The translations under genes and the position numbers were made by a program. The notes beneath the pieces are model-generated. The model saw only the letters and a program-made list of their open reading frames with translations, searched no databases and was not told the origin of the DNA. Below are positions 1-12,461 of a stretch of DNA of 64,000 nt, piece after piece; the stretch's first letter is position 1, and each line of letters opens with the position of its first letter. Source of the stretch: Ophiura sarsii (taxonomy: Eukaryota; Echinodermata; Ophiuroidea; Amphilepidida; Ophiuridae); contig CM069449.1 of the NCBI GenBank assembly GCA_035610835.1, positions 13,588,531 to 13,652,530 of the forward strand, in the 5' to 3' direction.

Positions 1-1167
1 ATCATACTATAGTAAATAGTCTGCACCGGCACATACGTAGGCCTATATGCAAATTTTACTTGGAATATCCCCGGATCTAACGTGTCACTTTAAGATCCTT
101 CCCCTCCTACTTCCATCCCGAATCATATTAGATCACCGGAGTTGTGATTTTCCCAAGAAACACTGACAGACTATACTATAGCATTCCGGCTGCCATGATT
201 TCCCCGGTAGAAGACATCTTCCTTTTCCCCTTGCGTTATATCCTTCCACTGTCAACAAATAAACCCTGTAGTTTGGCCTTGGCACGCATTGTGTATAGAT
301 AGGTCTGTAGTGTGGAATTTACTCATTGTATCGTATGTATTGTATTGTGTCAAGTAGCCACCTGATTATCAGCTTAGTGCGTCTCGTAAAAGGGTCATTG
401 TCACTGCGAGACAATGGAGTTTGAAAAGTCACACGGTCTCACATGATAGGCTCAAGGTAGACCTATTATAGGCCTACATCAACGGTAAAGTATAGACAGA
501 CAGTGCCCAGCAATCGTGGAATTAATGCATGTGTAATGTGTAATGCGCATGTGTAAACACATCACGATGCTGATGCGTTTACTATTCTTCATATTAATCC
601 CTTCTGTTGCGTGCATGGATGCTCTAATCCAAATCAATATAGGTATTAGAAACGGTAATGAATATGGCCCTACAATAAAGGCTGCTTGGAGGGATTTATG
701 AGTAAGCAGACAATGTTATCATTTAATACTAAAGCAAATTGCAGTTATAAAACATGCATGTATGGTTCTCTGGTTCCAAGTTTTATCCAAATAGTTTGTC
801 AAGTGTAACCATCGGATTGATAAGATTGATTTCTATTATAGTTTGATCAGTTCCAAATTCGCGAACCCTCATTACAGCAGCGAATGCATACAAAAGGACG
901 CGGGCGCACATGAAGGCAACAATCGCACTGTGCATCATATTGGGGCCAAAACCGCGTGCGTGTGGCCATAATCGCGCGCATACGCTTGGATTATTTCTGC
1001 CCATAGAGAGATAAAAAGCGAATCTTTCTCGCCAATTTGGAACTGATTAAACTTTACCTGTCACTGAGAATTGGCGCTAGAATGAATTCAATCATTACTG
1101 GCCATTGACCTGGTAAGTGTCATTACAACCGTACGACTCACTTTATTCTGTTAGAGACTTGGGCTCT

Positions 1168-1207
1168 CCCCCCCCCCCCCCCCCTCCCCTCCCCCTCCCC
1201 CTCCCCC
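1168..1207. repeat. Poly-C / (CCCCCT)n tract; variable between copies
   Basis: A run of 17 C followed by CCCCT units. The matching tract in copy B (48702-48747) begins with 23 C. It is a simple low-complexity sequence; length is polymorphic or limited by sequencing. Confidence 0.9.
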
Positions 1208-1794
1208 ACGCTGGGGAATGGAACAGCATTTTCCCCCATAAAACTAATCGCCCAAATTAAAACAACAACATTGTTATAAATCATGGTAATTAAATCGTAC
1301 TCAGTTAGACAAAATATGCCATCATGCCATCATGGAATTTGTTTTATGCTAGTATTTGCAGGGGGTTAATACTTTCAAATTGTTTACCTTATAGGCTATT
1401 TTGTGTTTAATATTGTTGACCTCAATACAACTGTTAATACATAAGTTCAAATTCTTCGAGGAAATAGAAATTATGATTATTAAGTTTTTATAGGAAGACT
1501 GAAGTATGAGACTACAATTAGATCATGTTAACGTGTCGAGTTTGCCCTATATATGATACCAAGTACCTCCTTCCTGCAGTCTGGCGCCCACAACGATTGG
1601 TCTATAATACTCTGATCACTATGATCACCACCAATGTGCACCGAGCAATTGCTTGTTTACAAAGGTGGCAATTTGTCAATTAAAATGTTGACCAACGTTG
1701 AGTGTAATGCTGAATTCGGCGTACTTGTTGGATATAATGCATGAGGCTTTTAAGCTTCCTCGAGACAATTGCGTCATTGCGCCACTTTCTAAAA

Positions 1795-2012
1795 CACTTT
1801 CCACGCGGCTATTGATTTTACCACATACAAATCAAATTTGTCAGAAACTTTTCCTAACTTTCAAGGCCTATCTTAAGGATTACTGAACCAATACTAGGCA
1901 TGTTTGTACTTAATTTGATGCATTTCTTCACGGTTATTCCAAATAATATGGTAAATAAATTCAATAATTTTGACATTTTTGACGTCTGCAGATGCCTGCC
2001 GCGTGGAAAGTG
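1795..2012 (+). mobile_element. MITE of the CACTTTCCACGCGGC family (TTAA-type)
   Basis: It begins CACTTTCCACGCGGC and ends with the inverted GCCGCGTGGAAAGTG followed by TTAA (2013-2016); the left flank has decayed to AAAA. The interior contains the family's shared words (TTTTACCATATA-, CAACTTTCAAGG-, GCATGTTTGTACTT-, CGTCTGCAGA- variants). No coding capacity. Copy B has the same insertion at 49335-49552. TTAA target sites with short CAC/CCC ends are typical of piggyBac-class elements, so this is probably a non-autonomous piggyBac derivative. Confidence 0.85.
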
Positions 2013-2772
2013 TTAATTATCGCAGGGCACGTATCCTCGGACACTTAAAAGCATTGACGTTTGTTTCGGGGAACCAATCACGTCTATAGATAGAGTCCAG
2101 GTCACCCTTTAAACTTATTTAGAATAATTGTATAATATAGGGGCCTACCCCCCGGGGGCCTACCCCATGTGATTTCAATGAGAGCCAAATGACAGTAGCC
2201 ACGATGTGACTTAAACGTTGATGTCGTGATTTACAGATGATCTCTAAAATAATGTTGTTAATATAGAAATATTACTGGTAAACATGTTTATAATATCGAT
2301 ATTTAACTAAACCGGTTTACGATTCAGGAACAGGAGGCCAAGTCGTGTCTACACGCAGGCAATACATAAGAATGAACATTATTTGTACAGCTCTGTATTT
2401 CTGCTGAACACCGCTAGAATATTAACTACATCCTTTATTACTTGAGTGGATCGCGCCTACAACTTTAGCAGCTTAAATTTTAATCTGGTTTAATTAAAGC
2501 TTTTATTGTTAAGCTTAAGGCTCAGTTACACGATGATACACCTGGTTTATTTGGCTGCATTGATATCAGTCTGAAAAAAGAGTAAGCGCGAGTCGACCTC
2601 ACAAACAGACAATCCTTTGCGAAGGTCACTGTCATTGTAATCTAGACACGATCAAAATAGATGTTTTGGTTACATTCGATGCAATTATCTTTCTACAGGT
2701 AAACCTTGATAAATAAAACTCGGACATGTCTATTTCATCGAGCTCAAAGCATGTATGGGCTATGCCAGTTAA

Positions 2773-3128
2773 AGGTAGATGACCCGATCACATTTTCGTA
2801 ACACAGAATTATTTCAAACATACGGAGATTTTCATATCATATGAAAGCTCATATTTTTCTCATCATCATACTGAAATTTGACGGCCTAAATCGGTATAAT
2901 TACAGAGAAATCGATGAAATAACGTCGAATTACCGCGAATGGTGGTAACCACCGATATAGTTTGTGTACTACTCAATGGGTACAGTTCACAGCATCTTGT
3001 GCCTCTAAAATAAGAACCATTAGAGCTATGCAACTCAAACTTTGGAACACGACTTTTTAAAGGATGACCTTTCATGTAGAATAGAAAACTTTAAGTTGAA
3101 AATCGGAATGTGATCGGGTCATCTACCT
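2773..3128. mobile_element. Foldback MITE flanked by TTAA
   Basis: TTAA (2769-2772) is followed by AGGTAGATGACCCGATCACA, and the exact inverse ends at 3128 before TTAA (3129-3132). Total length is 356 bp with short arms and a non-coding centre. The copy B equivalent is 50309-50664. The ends AGGTA.../...TACCT and TTAA flanks resemble the foldback at 42386-42759. Confidence 0.85.
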
Positions 3129-3132
3129 TTAA

Positions 3133-3300
3133 TAAACTCCATACACACCTACACACCCTATGGAAGACATGATCTTAATCTTCCACACAGGGAGTGAGAA
3201 CTCCAAACGGACTTACCTGGTTGGGTTACCCCATTTGAAATCTACACTCCCTGTGTGGGAGATTATAAGGTCACGTCTTCCATTTCAACTGGATTAGCCC
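3133..3300. mobile_element. Short TIR element, CCATACACCC / GGAATAGCCC family
   Basis: The left part reads CTCCATACACACC...TATGGAAGACATGATCTTAATCTTCC in pieces. The right part is its approximate inverse (GGAGATTATAAGGTCACGTC, then TGGATTAGCCC). GGGAGTG and CACTCCC lie symmetrically inside. Related elements are at 14983-15155 and 45848-46263, where the ends are better preserved. It abuts the TTAA foldback directly. Copy B equivalent is about 50669-50836. Confidence 0.65.
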
Positions 3301-3535
3301 GATGCGATGTCCTAAAAGATTCGTTAAGGATCATGAGAATTCGAGAACCTTGGGGTTAGTACCTTGTTTTATAGTCAGTTATCGTCTTGTTTTATGACAA
3401 CGAATCCTTGGTGTCGAAGGCCAATTCATTACTTGAAAGGATTTCCTTAGAACATTTCAATCCCCCTTGGTTTACTAGTTAGTCTATGATCCAGATAATA
3501 TATATATCCATGGCACCTGTCAAGAACCCGACCGT

Positions 3536-4790
3536 TACTCTTTAGCTATGTTGGCACCAGGCCTGGTTGGCACCACTGGTCATTCTAGACCTTTCAAGGA
3601 TTATTATAGCTATGTTGGCACCACTGGTCATTCTAGACCTTTCAAGAACCTGACTGTTACTTTTTAATTATGGTGGCCCCACTGGTCATTCTAGACCTTT
3701 CAATAACTATTATAGCTATGTTGGTACCACTGGCCATTCTAGACCTTTCAAGAACCTTAGTTACTCTTTAGCTGTGTTGGCCCCCGCCTTTTTGGCCCCG
3801 CTGGCCATTTGAGACCTTTCAAGAACCTTTGGTACTTTTAGCTAATGTGTTAGTACTCACTGGCCATTATAGAACTTTCAAGACTCTTAGTTACTTTTAG
3901 CTCATGGGTTGGTATTCACTGAGCATTAGACCTTTCAAGAACCTTAGTTACTTTTAGCTAATGTTTTGGTACTCACTGGTCATTCTAGATCTTTCAAGAA
4001 TCTTAGTTACTTTTAGCTCATGTGTTTGGTACTCACTAGCCATTCTAGGCCTTTCAAGAATCTTAGTTACTTTTAGCTCATGGGTTGGTACTCACTGGTC
4101 ATTCTATTTCTAGATCTTTCAAGAATCTTAGTTACTTTTAGCTCATGTGTTGGTATTCACTGGCCATTCTAGACCTTTCAAGAACTTTAGTTACTTTTAG
4201 CAAATGTGTTGGTACTTACTGGTCATTCTAGATCTTACAAGAATATTAGTTACTTTTAGCTCATGTGTTGGTTCTCACTGGCCATTCTAGACCTTTAAAG
4301 AATCTTAGTTACTTTTAGCTCATGTGTTGGTATTCACTGGACATTCTAGACTTTTCAAGAATCTTAGTTACTTTTAGCTAATGTGATGGTACTTGCTGGC
4401 CATTCTAGGCCTTCAAGAACCTTTGCTATACTTTTATATAGCTCATGTGTTGGTGTACTCACTGGACATTCTAGACCTTTCAAGAATCTTAGTTACTTTT
4501 AGCTCATGCATGTCATGTGTTGTTACTCACTGGCCATTCTAGACCTTTAAAGAATCTTAGTTACCTTTAGCTAATGTGATGGTTCTTTCTGGCCATTCTA
4601 GACCTTCAAGAACCTATGTTACTTTTAATTAATGTTTTGGTACTAACTGGACATTCTAGACCTTTCAAGAATCTTAGTTACCTTTAGCTAATGTGATGGT
4701 ACTTTCTGGCCATTCTAGACCTTCAAGAACCTTTACTACTTTTAGCTTATGTGTTGGTACTCTCTGGAGATTCTAGAAAACATGTAAGTA
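3536..4790 (+). repeat. Tandem array, ~59-bp unit, about 21 copies
   Basis: Units carry TTAGTTACTTTTAGCTCATG, TGTTGGTACTCACTGGCCA and TTCTAGACCTTTCAAGAATC with increasing regularity toward the centre; the edges are degenerate. Copy B (51076-52318) has the same array, but units near 3880-4010 differ in order and identity from 51410-51560, as expected from unequal exchange or conversion. Each unit contains TTCAAGAATCTT, which has the TTCnnGAAnnTT pattern of a heat-shock element. Whether that is functional cannot be told from sequence. No open frame runs through the array. Confidence 0.93.
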
Positions 4791-5554
4791 CCTTAGACTC
4801 AAGCTACTTGATCTTGGAATCTCGTTTCAGTCTAGAACCTTCGTTACTAAAAATTGTTGTAGTGTTGGTCTTCACTAGACTTCTTCATTGAACTCTAGAA
4901 CTTTATAGATGGCATATTTGTCTAGCTTAAGCGTTGGTAATAGTCACGGTCATTCCAACATTGGTATCTCTAGCTTATGTGCCAAATTACTGAACGCCAT
5001 ATGACTGGCATCACTCACGGCTTAAGTCATTAGCAATGCTAACAACCTAGTCATCAACTAAACTTTAAAAACGAACCAGGGTGCAAAACTTCGAGTCAAA
5101 TATTGTATAAAGATATTAATTTGAGAGGAAACACTTTAATGTCTTCCTTCTGTTTCCATTTCCTTTTCGTCAGGCACTGGATAATTAACGCGTTTCCTTT
5201 TTAGACGTTGTGCATTATTTTTATTATACCTATCCCGTGCGACGAGGTTCAAAATCAAACCAAACCAATTACGTTATGAAAACAGTACAGACCATATTTA
5301 GTTGTCGTTGTCTGAACAAGAAATGGTCTGAGTACTTTAAGTTATTTTTAGTCGATAGAACGAATGTTTGTTCCTAAACGATTGTTTTTTCAAAGTTTAT
5401 ATCTTGGTGGTATACTTGAGCAAAAATGTAGATACATTTTCAGGAGTGTAACCATGGTTATAGGTAGACCTTGCTTGTGAGGCCATCGCGGCCTCTTCAA
5501 TCAGCGCGATGGTGCTGTCCTTCCGGTCACGTGACAACGTTGAATGAAAAGGCC

Positions 5555-5900
5555 ATTATGGTCTGAACTCAAAGGAGAATTTAAGAATATCCCACAATGC
5601 ATTGCGGGAGCACCAGCCAACTAAGGCTTTTTCACATGATGCATTTGTGGAGCTCTTAAGTTTTAGAAATAAGAAAAAGGAACGCCTGAGAACTCATTTA
5701 TTAATTGATGTAAACTAGAATCTAAGAGCTCCAACGAAGAATTCACTAGTATGCCATGATTGTGTGCATAATGTCTATGGGAACCGAGACGAATTGGAGA
5801 CCAGATTAAGGGCATTTTACAAAAAAACCCGCAATGCATTGTGGTGGTGTCTTTAAACTCTTCTTTGGTCTGAACTGAAGGGTATCTTGACATAGTCCAA
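5555..5900. repeat. Imperfect inverted repeat centred on CACAATGCATTGCGGG
   Basis: CCCACAATGCATTGCGGGAG (about 5590) and CCCGCAATGCATTGTGGTGG (about 5827) face each other. GGTCTGAACT lies outside both, and AGCTCTTAAG / CTAAGAGCTCC lies inside. Probably a decayed TIR element; copy B equivalent is about 53095-53420. A similar CATTGTGGGAAGG pair lies inside 41030-41669. Confidence 0.5.
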
Positions 5901-6679
5901 TATTTACTTACATGGTGTTATGGGGTAATCATTATATGAATCCGATCCAAGTTTTTTATTGGATGACAACAGAGCGTAGAAAACCAGTAGAAAAGCAAGA
6001 TATATTTTGTAACAAAATAGGTTTAGATTCTTGAGGATTTAGTGTGGTTAGAGGGCGCTTTCAATCTCAACGAATTCCAGCATCTGTAGACTTACATCAT
6101 ACATTGTGGACAGACATTTCCAAAGGACTTTAAATTTTAGATTTGATTGAATCAAGTAGTTTGTATGAGCTTTTTTGTGAAATCAGTCGATAGAGGGCGC
6201 TTTCAGACACTTTGTTGATTTCCGTGCTACTACATGTATATGCCGAAGTTACTGGTCATTGTTAGCAGTACATAAATAACATGCAATGCATCCACCTGGT
6301 GCATATTGCTATGTGTGGAATGTTTCCAGATGTGCAAAACAATGGGGAACTGTTTGTTGTATATGCCTGGCGTATTCCAGGAAAATAGCCGACGTGTAAC
6401 ATGTGTAACGAAAGTATCGACGTCATCATTTACACAAAGTCCAATCGATCTGTAATTAATCTTTTTGTCTTATCAGGGGAACGCTTAAAAATGTTCGTCG
6501 AAAAACCAACAAGGAATTCACCTCGTACGAGACTGAGACGTTTTTTGGTTCTACATTTTATTTAAAACACTTTTTTGTTTGGAGGTTGATGGTTCCTTAT
6601 AGAACTTTGAAACTTGAAGAAACTAAACAGTTGTTTATAGACTAGAAATTTAAAGGGTTCAGTATGACGTTTACTGGGT

Positions 6680-6921
6680 CGCTTTTTCCACGCGGCTTTT
6701 GGTTTTATCATATACAAAACATATTTTTTAAAAACCTTTCCCAACTTTCAAGGTGTATCTCAAGGACTCTTGAACCAATACAAGGCATGTTTGTACTTAT
6801 TCCAATGCATTTCTCGTGGTGATTCCAAATATGGTGATAACATTCAATAATTTTAACATTTGTGAAATATTTTGTGAAATTTTGGAACTGTCGTCCGCAG
6901 ACGACTGCCGCGTGGAAAGCG
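6680..6921 (+). mobile_element. MITE, CACTTTCCACGCGGC family
   Basis: The left end CGCTTTTTCCACGCGGC and right end GCCGCGTGGAAAGCG are followed by TTAA (6922-6925). The left TTAA has decayed. Copy B equivalent is 54291-54536. Confidence 0.82.
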
Positions 6922-7833
6922 TTAATACTTCATTTTTGTCCTCAAGAGTATGACTGCAGAAACCTTTTTAGAACCATTATTTATTAATAATATGACTGCT
7001 CCGGGGTGAAACATTTAACTAGCTGGTAATTAAACAACTTAGCACACATAAAAAAAATTAAAACAACCTACACCCTTTTATTATTTTGTTGTTTTCGTTT
7101 TCACTATTTAACCGGCAATTAAGATGTATCGGTTAGTAGATAATTCGCGCCAATTTACTCGCGTCCGGACCGGACACCCTGGTACACATTAACTGTACTG
7201 GGTGCTTCCCGCATCACGCAAACCTTCATAGTATATAATTATCAAAAGGTTCTGGGTAGCTTTTGACCTTATTCAACAGGTCAAGATTATATCCAGACCT
7301 ATGTGCCTTCACGAAGGAGGATTTTGGTTATTATAAAGTTTTACGAGGTTTTTTTTAAGATCTTGAAAACTTATGTAATATTACAGAGAATTTTGGCGAG
7401 GATTTTGATTATTTAAGCTTTTGAGAATTTTTGAAGGGCTTGGAGTTTATAGCATTTCTGAGTACTCCCCCGGGGCGATGTTCGTTACCGTAAACAACAT
7501 TGGATCCTTGACGGAGTAAAGCGCATAGCACATGTACATCAATACATTTATACAGTAAGTATGTACGGTTAATAAATTCGCCCCCGGGGCACCTACCTCC
7601 ACGGGAATTTCGATCATCTTTTTCATGAGAGTTTGACATGTCTTTGAATTACATATTATCTATTAACGCTTTCCTTCCTGAGAATTTCTATTATTGTTAC
7701 CCTTTAGGAGGTTTACAATCGGGCATGTGTGAGACAGTTCTAAGGGATTGTTTCCTTCGTTCAAAAGATATAATTTTTCTGCTTTTATGAACGTTCACGA
7801 AATGGATATACTTCTCCGTCATTAGGCTACAAG

Positions 7834-8142
7834 GCCCGCTTAGCAGCGCTATTAAATGGTGCCCTAAAAACCGGCACCAAATTTAAATATTCGCCTTCCA
7901 TCAAAGCTGGTTGCTATATGACATAAATTCTCATGTGGAACCAACCGGCTGTATTGCAACGCCTATTGAGTAGTTTAAACGCATGAGCGTGGATGTAATT
8001 TGCAACATTATGGAAACTCACCCATGCAGTTAGCAAGTAGTACCGCTCGTACACGCCCCGAATTTAAATATACAACCAGGCAATCCACTCGTAGTAATTG
8101 ATTAGGTTTACCAGACCGAATTAATAGCGCTCCTAAGCGGGC
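7834..8142. mobile_element. TIR element, GCCCGCTTAGCAGCGCTATT family
   Basis: It starts GCCCGCTTAGCAGCGCTATT and ends AATAGCGCTCCTAAGCGGGC, a 20-bp TIR with one mismatch. The interior is 309 bp in total, AT-rich and non-coding. A second copy at 40790-41715, interrupted by another element, shares the flanking bases TACAAG on the left and AATTTA on the right. The true ends may therefore lie a few bases further out, and I could not define a target duplication. Copy B equivalent is 55455-55763. Confidence 0.8.
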
Positions 8143-8762
8143 AATTTATGTCATGTATAGTTTAAATGATATCTTGCTACAATTTATCGTAACGGGATTA
8201 GGGCCGAGAAACCTGGCACTCTGTCTCTGATATGTTGATACATTTCTAGTGAGCTACGGTCGTGATAGTAGGCCCCTGAGTACACAAACGGAAATGCCTA
8301 AAATTGTGTCCCAAAAATGCCAAAAGTACATGAAGTTGCTTGAAAGTGACCAGTGACCGAAAATTGCTTACAGTTGAAACTTGAGGAAGCAGCATCAAAA
8401 TGGTATAATTTCTAACATACGTCAAGTAACATACGTCAAGTAACACACGTTGCGCTTAATTGTCTGTCAGCTATAGTCAATTTGTGGACAAATTATGACA
8501 TATTTGGAGTCCGTTTGTGGACAAATTATGACATATTTTGGGAAACATTTGACATGTGGCCTAAAAGTTTAAAACCTTACATTTCTTAGCAATGATCACT
8601 TATCAAATAAATATATTACAATGTGGCAGACAGGGATTTGAGTTTCTAACACCTTCAAATATTGTAATCACACTTTTGATTATTGTGATTATCACCCATG
8701 CTATATTCATTCTATATTCAGATATTATTGAACATGGTAGCTAAGGCCTCACTGCAACACTA

Positions 8763-9249
8763 GAACGTATGGCTCATACGTATAAGTAAACCTGTTAACA
8801 CTTTCATGCGGCTATTACTTTTACCATATATAATTAGATTTTTCAGAAACCTTTCCCAACTTTTAAAGCCTATCTCAAGAATTACTGTATCAATTCTTGG
8901 CATGTGTGTACTTCTATAAATGCATTTCTCATGGTGATTCCAAATATGGTAATGAAATTCAATAATTGTGACATTTTTGAAACATTTTGTGCAATTTTGG
9001 AATGTCGTCTGCAGACGCCTGCCGCGTGGGAAGTGTTAAAGATGTATACGATAGTCGCCAACTATTCTGCATCACCATGCGTATAAAGCACCAATGATAA
9101 TGTAAATCAATGCAAATATTTGCATAATAATATAGACGGTACACATGCATCGGTGTCAGTTCAATTTTGTAGGTCTGGTGATCTTATTACTTGGCAACTA
9201 ACATTAAGTCTTACGTACAAGTCACTTATACGTATGAGCAATACGTACT
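8763..9249. mobile_element. GTACGTATGGCTCATA-TIR element interrupted by a TTAA MITE
   Basis: The left end GAACGTATGGCTCATACGTA and right end TACGTATGAGCAATACGTAC are inverted; right of centre, TAAGTCTTACGTACAAGTCA is the family's subterminal block. A complete CACTTTCCACGCGGC-type MITE (8799-9035) sits inside at TTAA. An uninterrupted relative lies at 14052-14285. The nesting gives the order: this element first, then the MITE. Copy B equivalent is 56384-56870. Confidence 0.78.
8799..9035 (+). mobile_element. MITE, CACTTTCCACGCGGC family, nested, both TTAA flanks intact
   Basis: TTAA (8795-8798), then CACTTTCATGCGGC; the right end GCCGCGTGGGAAGTG is followed by TTAA (9036-9039). It is 237 bp long. 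This is the clearest example in the window of the TTAA target duplication. Copy B equivalent is 56420-56656. Confidence 0.88.
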
Positions 9250-11590
9250 GGATTTGCAATGGTTCCTTAGACTGGTGGGCGTGCGTTATACTGTGTGGTT
9301 CGTGACAACAATTAATGGGACTTAACTAGTATAGCTTCATCAATGGGAAGTGGATATTAAACAAACAAATATATAAGCAGATCGGCCTATTGTTTCATTA
9401 TAATATCTTTTATAATAACGTAACGCATTCTCTAATGTAACCCTGATACTTTTTTTAAAATCTTTTGTTGTCGAAAAATACCAAAATATTTACAGTCTTT
9501 AAAAAAATACACAAACTGGTGCACTTTATTGTTTGATAAAGAAGCAAATTTCGCGCCACGAGACTTTTTTGCATTTTGTATTCGCATGGCATGTAAATTT
9601 AACTAGGCTGATATCCTGTGCTAACATGAGAGTCAGTTGGACCGTGTTCAAATGTTGCTTTTAATGCTAAAAATAAGTTGGAAAATATCAAAAACCAAAT
9701 AAACCAAATATCCTGATCAAATTTGGACTCAACAACCGGTCAAATTACAATGACCCCGATTCACACTTCAACTTAGCCTCGCGTTCGCGCCCGGCCCGGC
9801 GATGGATTTCATAATGAACCGGACGGGCTGTCTTACCGAACCGGTCAATATCGTGTCCTGTAATTTTCCGATCAAATGTCACCATTGATTAGGGTTATTA
9901 GCGGGATCTGCTTCCACTTATTGCATATGACAGCATTGTGATGTAGCCTGTCTTGTCCCTATCGTGGTCGGCGCAGCTGTTGCGTTGCGTCTGTCTACCT
10001 GTCCATTTGAGGGGCTTCATGATGTCACAATACAAGGCTAAACATTGTATACACCGAGCCCAAAGCCGCAATGCTTTTGAAGATTCACGCAACAGGTGCA
10101 GCTTGAAGAAGGTTGGAATGCGGGCCAATCCATATAAGGGCAACGCGGGCGCGTAATCCAATCCAAGTCTGTATAGTGTCTGTATATAAACAGGTGCTAA
10201 CAATTGAACTCAGAGGATTAAGTAGCATAAAGGGATTAAGCTTCTCTCAGACTATGGATTCTACTGTGTATAAGTATATAGTCCATTCACCACTGGTGGC
10301 ACTCGCATAAGACTAATGTTAACTGTCAATCTAGTTTCATGGGAATAGGTTATTTTTACCTCCAAATTCAGCTGGGATCAACAAGTAGACTCATTTTCCA
10401 GGCTATCTTTAAAGCAGGATGGTTTTCGTTTCGTAGTTTTAAATCTATTTGTTTATTAATAACGATATTTATAACCTCACAAACAGTATAGGCATTTTCA
10501 TAGAGTGGCCTTATCAAGAACTGATCGTTCCAACTCAAAGACCATTAATAATGTACTATAATTGTCAAGACGATGCTTTCAAAATCTAGGTTTGTTTTAG
10601 TTTTGAGGACTGATAACTTCAAATGATGTTTGCGTTCAGATATCAGGGCTCCAACCAAATACAATTGAATTTAGTTCTATCAAATCAAAAGCTGCTCCAA
10701 TAATACCAATATAATGTATATCCTTGGCTCGACATTTTAACAACGTCTTCGCACCTGGACTCCAATGTGCTCCCTTCGAAGAGGAATGTACAAACGAAAC
10801 GATATGCATCGGAGCGCAAGAAAAATCCCCACTGATAGCTTGGAGAAACCTCTCCAGAATTAGTATATAGGTACCGCCGCAGGTAATTAACTAACCAAAA
10901 AGGGAATACACCGAAATATTTCATTGTCGTGTCATTTACCGGGAAAAGTGTCCAGCGAAGTCTATAGGACTATTTTCTAACATCTTTCATGTTTAATAAC
11001 CCTGTTGGTTAAACCGTCTCTTTCAATTCATTCATGTCACAATCTGCATAGATAAGACATTACGCTGCAAAACAGTGGGCAACAACCGTGCTGTTACTTC
11101 GTTTTATTACATGTTGTCTGCTGTACTTGAGATATCCGAACAAGTGCCTATCTATCTATGAGAGAAGCCCGCCAATATTGGTGACTAGACTTGACCGAAG
11201 ACTCGAAAGAAACAGATGTTTAAAGAGAGATTCAACCACTACTTGCCAATCATAGTTTAGACCATTGTCAAGTCAAATCGGGACAATTGAATCATCTAAC
11301 TGCCATTACTGTGGCACAACTACGAAGCAATGTATGATCGGATCCAGCTTCATGACTGCATGACCCCATTTTAACGTTTTCGTAAAATTTCGATTTGAAA
11401 TGGTCTATTTATGGATAGAGCTTCACATACCAAACTCAAGGTTTTGCGCATGACATTGGCAATTGGGCAACACCTTCCACTAAGGCCGGATCATATCAAT
11501 AACATCTGCCGTGCCTTCACGCCTGCGAGAAGCGGCACTTAACATGCGATGCGCATGTCAACTAATTCCGTTGGTGCACTGCTAAATATG
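9250..11590. other. Non-repetitive, apparently non-coding stretch
   Basis: I see no TIR element, tandem array or family-matching protein here. Open frames around 9898-10310 overlap on both strands. They change length between the two copies through indels (for example +9 bp near 57619), without the substitution pattern expected of a coding region. The same applies to the copy B counterpart, 56871-59240. Confidence 0.6.
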
Positions 11591-11684
11591 CTATAAACTG
11601 CTCACAAAAAGTATCGAAACACTTAGAAATGATCTAATATATAACGACTCGAAAGGGTATGCATTAATCGAAGCAAACATCCAA

Positions 11685-11975
11685 GTGCATCATTTTGTTC
11701 TGAGTATTTTGACACCTCGGTCGTTGAGATACGATGTTGCGGAGCGGAGTTATTGTCATTTCAATGATCGTGGGTCCAGTTTCAAAAGTGACACTCATCC
11801 CTATTGAAAAACACGAATCTGATCTTTCTAAACAGTAATGCAAACTTCTTTGTATAGGACGATTGTCACTTTTGAAACTGGACCCACGACCATTGAAATT
11901 ACAATAACTCCGCTCCGCAACATCGTATCTCATCGATCGAGGTGTCAAAATACGCAGAACAAAATTATGCAGTTC
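11685..11975. repeat. Long internal hairpin inside the TA-flanked element
   Basis: Left-arm words such as GAGATACGATGTTGCGGAGC, GTGGGTCCAGTTTCAAAAGT recur inverted on the right as ACTTTTGAAACTGGACCCAC and GCTCCGCAACATCGTATCTC. Arms are about 110 bp with a loop of about 65 bp. Open frames across it on either strand mirror each other and are by-products of the symmetry. Confidence 0.88.
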
Positions 11976-12056
11976 TTGGATCTTGGATGGTGTAAACCTC
12001 CAAATACTCGTACAGAGTTTTGACTGGAGGTGCGACGTGGGGGGGGGGGGGGGTTA

Positions 12057-12461
12057 ATTGGTGGAACGGAGAGGGCGGGAAAGGGCAGTTCTAAACTTGG
12101 ACGGGTCAGTGTTTTCAACCATTTCGGGTGAGAGTTTGTTCCAGTCTTTGATGGTCCTCATGAAGAATGAGTTGGCGTATGTGTCTGTTCTTGGATGCTT
12201 TTGTTGGAATTGCTGCGTGTGGCCTCGTCTGTTTCTTGATGTCTTCGGTGTGGTGTAGTCTTCGTGATTTATGTCTATCTGCCCGTTGATCATCTTATGA
12301 AGGCAGGCGAGTCTGTGGTTTTTGCGTCTGTCTTTAAGTGGAGACCATTTGAGTGTGTCCAGGACTTTGGTGATGCTTGTGTCTTCCCCATAGGTGTTTG
12401 TGACGAATCTTGCTGCGCGCCGTTGAACTTTTTCAATGTCTTCAGTTGGATATTTAATTTT
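12057..12461 (-). pseudogene. C-terminal fragment of a non-LTR retrotransposon reverse transcriptase
   Basis: Read on the minus strand, a continuous frame of about 135 codons ends at a stop at 12054-12056. Recognisable blocks in order are IEKVQRRAARFV (near 12410-12440), a WSPL-type segment (LKWSPLKDRRKNHRL), then INHEDY, and near the C-terminus SFFMRTIKDWNKLSPEMVE. These are the standard post-thumb C-terminal blocks of Jockey/CR1-type LINE ORF2 proteins. The endonuclease and the catalytic FADD-type palm region are absent, so it cannot act as a polymerase. It is embedded in the TIR element 11596-12535, and the frame runs up to the inner edge of the right TIR, so it was probably captured by the DNA element. 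After the stop comes a G tract (12041-12054) rather than a clear poly-A tail. Confidence 0.85.

Noticed and set aside
3536..4790. Regularly spaced repeats that could suggest a CRISPR-like array
   Set aside because: Units are head-to-tail with no unique spacers, vary in sequence, and the genome is eukaryotic.
9898..10310. Overlapping frames of 65-101 codons on both strands, partly kept in copy B
   Set aside because: Similarity between copies is nucleotide-level only; copy B indels shorten the minus frame and there is no recognisable motif.
11664..12023. Two mirrored frames of 94 and 61 codons
   Set aside because: They are the two arms of an internal hairpin read in opposite directions, which explains their shared residues.
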